A stretch of 32,813 nucleotides of DNA, from assembly GCA_964570585.1 (NCBI GenBank), contig CAZMYR010000017.1, positions 1-32,813 on the forward strand, given 5' to 3'. Under the pieces are notes generated by a model, which saw nothing but the letters and a program-made list of their open reading frames with translations, made no database searches and had not been told where the DNA came from. The translations under genes were made by a program, and so were the position numbers. The stretch comes from G020354945 sp964570585. GTDB taxonomy: Bacteria > Omnitrophota > Gorgyraeia > JABMRG01 > JAFGKX01. Shown here one piece after another: positions 30,335-32,813 of the stretch (position 1 is the first letter of the stretch; each line of letters begins with the position of its first letter).

Positions 30335-31675
30335 ATGAACACAAAAGGTATTAAAAGGCAATTATCAAGAATCATGTTCTGTATTTTAATCTTTATTTTT
30401 GCATGCAGCACTGTTTATGCAGAACCTCTTTCGGTTGCTATAGGTACTTATGCTTTTGTTGAACCGCTTATTGCTCTAGTGCAATTCGTTGGTGAGCAGC
30501 ATGAAGCAGCCAGCGGGTCCCTGCATGTACAGTTTATGTGCGAAGCACAACTGGATATTATTGCGGCGATGCGCGAAGAGGCGCGGATGAACACCGAACG
30601 AGACGACGTTAGGACAGTACAGGCAAAGCTGGATGAACTGGATCGTCTAAGAGCGGAAACTGAAAATACGCAATCTAATATGGGTGGCCAACTGGATGAT
30701 ATGCAGCGCAAAAGCCTGATTGATTACATTAAAAATACCTTGATGGGTGAAGCAGTTGGTGCAGCAGCAAAGGGAATAAGTGCCGCTGCTGTCAAGATAG
30801 GCGCAGCGGCAGAGGCAGCTAAGCCGGCAATTGAGGATGCTGTAACAGTAGCTGTATCAGTTTGTCAGAAGGCGGGTAATCTTATAGATAAATTATCACC
30901 AGGGCCTGGCCTTCAATATTATCAACCACCAACACAACCTATTGTAAATCCCTATGATGTGCATAAACCCCGACAGACTATTGATCCGACTCGTTCAGAA
31001 GCAGGTGAAGAAAGAGGCCGGGGGCATGACGAAGGTGGAATTCCGGACCAGCCGATAACCGTCCCGATGATGCCAACCGACCCATTTCTCAAGATGGTAA
31101 ACAACCCCAATATTTCACCTCAGGAGAAACTTCGTGCCTGTGATGCCTATGACAACTACAGGAGTTTTGTCCAGGGACTCGGCAATACGGCGCTGGCTCA
31201 GGGGTTTCACGGGGCCAGACTCGTAGATACCAGAGACATACGGATTGCCCTTCAGGCGCAGGTTGCCAGGAGTATTCCCCTGCCGCCTGGCGGTGTTATA
31301 CCAACCGACCCCTCACAGATACCGGGATATACAAGGGGAACGGGTATGATGTCGCATGAGGATTTTTTTAGAATGATAAATGACCCTACAGTCTCAATCA
31401 TGACCAAACTGAGAGCCTGCGATGCTTATGGGAACTTCCAGAATTTTGTCAGAGCTCTTTCGAATACATGGGGATTCCGAGGGAGGCAGAACTTAACAAA
31501 GTTTGTGGACCCAGATAAAATAAGACAAGACCTTATAGGGCAGCTTTATGGCATTGGCCCCGCAGGAAAAGGGAAGCAAGAAGAGAAAGAGGCTCGAAGA
31601 AGCAGGAGGATTTCCGGACATGGGCGCATTACTCGTGGAAGGGGCCGCACGGGCGACGCATGCGGTAGGCATTAA
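30335..31675 (+). CDS. Secreted protein B2 with two ACDAYxN repeats and Arg-rich tail
   Basis: 446 residues from the ATG at 30335 (GAGGTG six bases upstream). A GTG at 30302 lies within A2 and would put charged residues before the signal peptide. The signal ends CSTVYA/EP. An Ala-rich helical region (to about 190) and a Pro-rich linker follow. Two copies of a roughly 35-residue block stand at about 250-283 (FLKMVNNPNISPQEKLRACD, then AYDNYRSFV) and about 343-375 (FFRMINDPTVSIMTKLRACD, then AYGNFQNFV). The tail is basic and ends RITRGRGRTGDACGRH. The block and tail tie it to B1. I recognise no known family; cell-surface or periplasmic location is inferred. Confidence 0.8.
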   Translation: MNTKGIKRQLSRIMFCILIFIFACSTVYAEPLSVAIGTYAFVEPLIALVQFVGEQHEAASGSLHVQFMCEAQLDIIAAMREEARMNTERDDVRTVQAKLDELDRLRAETENTQSNMGGQLDDMQRKSLIDYIKNTLMGEAVGAAAKGISAAAVKIGAAAEAAKPAIEDAVTVAVSVCQKAGNLIDKLSPGPGLQYYQPPTQPIVNPYDVHKPRQTIDPTRSEAGEERGRGHDEGGIPDQPITVPMMPTDPFLKMVNNPNISPQEKLRACDAYDNYRSFVQGLGNTALAQGFHGARLVDTRDIRIALQAQVARSIPLPPGGVIPTDPSQIPGYTRGTGMMSHEDFFRMINDPTVSIMTKLRACDAYGNFQNFVRALSNTWGFRGRQNLTKFVDPDKIRQDLIGQLYGIGPAGKGKQEEKEARRSRRISGHGRITRGRGRTGDACGRH

Positions 31676-31719
31676 GTAATTAAATAGCGATACTTCTTGT
31701 AACCCATTTTATCAGCAGA

Positions 31720-31748
31720 ATTGTAGGTGCCAAATTGGCACCTACAAT
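31720..31748. terminator. Palindromic hairpin after B2
   Basis: ATTGTAGGTGCCAA pairs with its complement around a single central base over 31720-31748, 45 nt after the B2 stop. TGCCAAATTGGCA, its core, recurs alone at about 31830-31842. It is a likely terminator or processing signal for the A2-B2 operon. Confidence 0.65.
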
Positions 31749-31766
31749 CTTTAAGCAGGAGCAGGA

Positions 31767-31788
31767 AGCGGAGGCTTAAGCCCCCGCT
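31767..31788. repeat. Dispersed palindrome, third copy
   Basis: AGCGGAGGCTT followed by AAGCCCCCGCT. This is one mismatch from the perfect palindrome at 5377-5398. The preceding string AGCAGGAGC is shared with the copy at 28681. Confidence 0.75.
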
Positions 31789-31853
31789 CCATTATAGGGC
31801 AATTTGCGTATTCCGCCCCAACTTGATGTGCCAAATTGGCATTTCAAATTTCT

Positions 31854-32306
31854 TTAATCATGATGAGGATGAAAACCTATTCTCCTTTTAGGTTTTTCCG
31901 GTGGTGTCAGAAGTTCCCTTATCGCATCAAAAACAACCCTAAACTGCTGGTCGTATTTTCGTTCCATAGCCTCGATTTTTTGTCTAAATTCGGCATGCGT
32001 CAATAGCATTTCGCGTAATTTGGTAAAGGTTCTCATAATTTGAATATTTACCAATATGGCGCGCTCACTATTAAGAACACTTGAAAGCATCGCAACGCCC
32101 TGTTCCGTAAAGGCATAAGGAAAACTCGAAGAATGTTTTAGCCTTTCCAACTGGTCGCAATTTGCGACCAGTTCATCCCGTTCAACTCTTGTTAATCGAA
32201 ACATAAAATCCTCGGGGAAGCGTTTCCCGTTTCTTTTTACTTGCTCATTAAGCCTTTTGGTAGTTACCGTTCCACAGAACTTACCCAAATATTCCATTAG
32301 GAACAT
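31854..32306 (-). CDS. ORF6N-domain protein, N-terminally truncated
   Basis: 150 residues. TTKRLNEQVKRNGKRFPEDFMFRLT is the ORF6N domain core, followed by the usual FPYAFTEQGVAMLSSVLNSERAI segment and a basic C-terminal tail. ORF6N (KilA-N-related) proteins come from phages and mobile elements and probably bind DNA. Normal members start with about 15 more residues (RGxxVMLDxDLAxLYGV). Here that part is replaced by MFLMEYLGKFCGTV, which only vaguely preserves the pattern. The start overlaps the 3' end of tnpB by 10 nt, so an IS insertion probably removed the original 5' end. Start uncertain (ATG 32306 or 32297). Confidence 0.8.
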   Translation of the reverse strand: MFLMEYLGKFCGTVTTKRLNEQVKRNGKRFPEDFMFRLTRVERDELVANCDQLERLKHSSSFPYAFTEQGVAMLSSVLNSERAILVNIQIMRTFTKLREMLLTHAEFRQKIEAMERKYDQQFRVVFDAIRELLTPPEKPKRRIGFHPHHD

Positions 32307-32813
32307 TTGGTGCCTGTTTCCTGCTTCAATGACACATGACTCGTAGACCGCAAAGATTTTTGCGTTCCGCCGACAGAGGTATCTCCACAGGCGTAACTTC
32401 CCCCAGAACTTGGGGTAGATAAATTCTTTATAAAGAATGAACTTTCACTCCAGGCGTTTCGGTATGGGGACAGATAGGCAAGGTTTCTTGCAGCATTTAT
32501 GTGTCTGTCTATAATAGTATCGCATATACCACATATGAATACTTTTTCTGATAAATCCATCCTTCCTACTCTTGTTGCGCCACATACACAGCAAGTCTTA
32601 GATGAAGGATAAAACCTTGGTGCCTTTATTAGTTCTGACCCATACCAAGTTGATTTATAATCTAGCATCCTTATAAATTGGCTCCATCCTGAGTCTTGGA
32701 TGTGTCTTGATAGACGATGGTTGGCAAGCATACCTTGTATATTAAGGTCCTCAACTATTATTACTGACTTGGTTTTTGCCAGTTTAGTTGAGAGTTTGTG
32801 TAAGAAGTCTTTC
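32297..32813 (-). CDS. tnpB: IS200/IS605-family TnpB, 5'-partial, with DRH in place of DRD
   Basis: The frame is open to the window edge, so the N-terminal part is outside. Visible are the RuvC-II block IIVEDLNIQGMLANHRLSR (catalytic Glu present), YKSTWYGSELIKAPRFYPSS, the zinc ribbon CCVC...CGIC and RuvC-III as IIDRHINAARNLAYL. In active TnpB proteins the last reads DRDxNAA, and the second Asp coordinates metal. Here it is His (codon CAC). TnpB is an RNA-guided nuclease ancestral to Cas12; this copy is predicted to be impaired. The C terminus (TSHVSLKQE) is the usual IS605-type end, where the guide (omega) RNA is normally encoded. Confidence 0.9.
   Translation of the reverse strand, partial: KDFLHKLSTKLAKTKSVIIVEDLNIQGMLANHRLSRHIQDSGWSQFIRMLDYKSTWYGSELIKAPRFYPSSKTCCVCGATRVGRMDLSEKVFICGICDTIIDRHINAARNLAYLSPYRNAWSESSFFIKNLSTPSSGGSYACGDTSVGGTQKSLRSTSHVSLKQETGTKCS

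Overview
The window (about 40% G+C by eye, one 100-N scaffold gap at 3698-3797) looks like a metagenome-assembled chromosome of an uncultured Gram-negative-type bacterium. I suspect Candidatus Omnitrophota (OP3) or a neighbouring candidate phylum. The reasons are the housekeeping order, a predicted outer-membrane beta-barrel, several small SPaseII lipoproteins, pyruvate phosphate dikinase, and intergenic DNA packed with short tandem and inverted repeats. The phylum is an inference from style, not from a marker tree.

Region 1 (1-17.9 kb) is a dense, co-directional housekeeping block: HU-type protein, hisS, aspS, LysM lipoprotein, phoH, pgpH (c-di-AMP phosphodiesterase type), ybeY, a dgkA-PAP2 fusion, DUF502 membrane protein, recO, glyQ, glyS, ppdK, a primary-type sigma factor, apt and tRNA-Arg(CCU). 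Genes overlap or abut, except where intergenic repeats intervene. These repeats are heptanucleotide arrays (hisS stop and aspS start lie inside one), 9-nt arrays flanking the assembly gap, and long imperfect inverted repeats after recO, glyQ, tRNA-Arg and before the HU gene. One palindromic repeat sits in frame inside the DUF502 gene, with a near-identical copy in a spacer at 21.4 kb.

Region 2 (18.3-22.2 kb) is an envelope and signalling set: a lipoprotein, an alginate-export-like porin with a long leader containing a terminator-like hairpin, a DUF4870 membrane protein, a BamE-like lipoprotein, a membrane-anchored PilZ protein and a PC4-type ssDNA-binding protein.

Region 3 (22.2-31.7 kb) is the most novel part. 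An ECF-like sigma factor and a zinc-finger anti-sigma factor precede a run of secreted proteins without recognisable function. I call them C (Ala/Glu/Gln helical repeats, 23.5-24.8 kb), A1 and A2 (paralogues at 25.1 and 29.0 kb) and B1 and B2 (at 26.0 and 30.3 kb). A and B always occur as an A-B pair. B1 and B2 share an 'ACDxYxNY' repeat. C, B1 and B2 all end in an Arg-rich tail finishing with RxRT, then a Cys, then a His within the last four residues. The promoters of C and A1 are duplicated copies, TTGAAT-17-TATAAT, with an ATTCCATA/TATGGAAT dyad around the -10; A2 has TTGAAT-17-TATACT. B1 is split by an in-frame TAA. An SGNH-hydrolase-like gene and a comM/yifB 3' remnant separate the two A-B pairs.

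Region 4 (31.7-32.8 kb, minus strand) is mobile debris: an N-terminally eroded ORF6N-domain gene abutting the 3' end of an IS200/IS605-type tnpB that runs off the window and carries DRH instead of the catalytic DRD.
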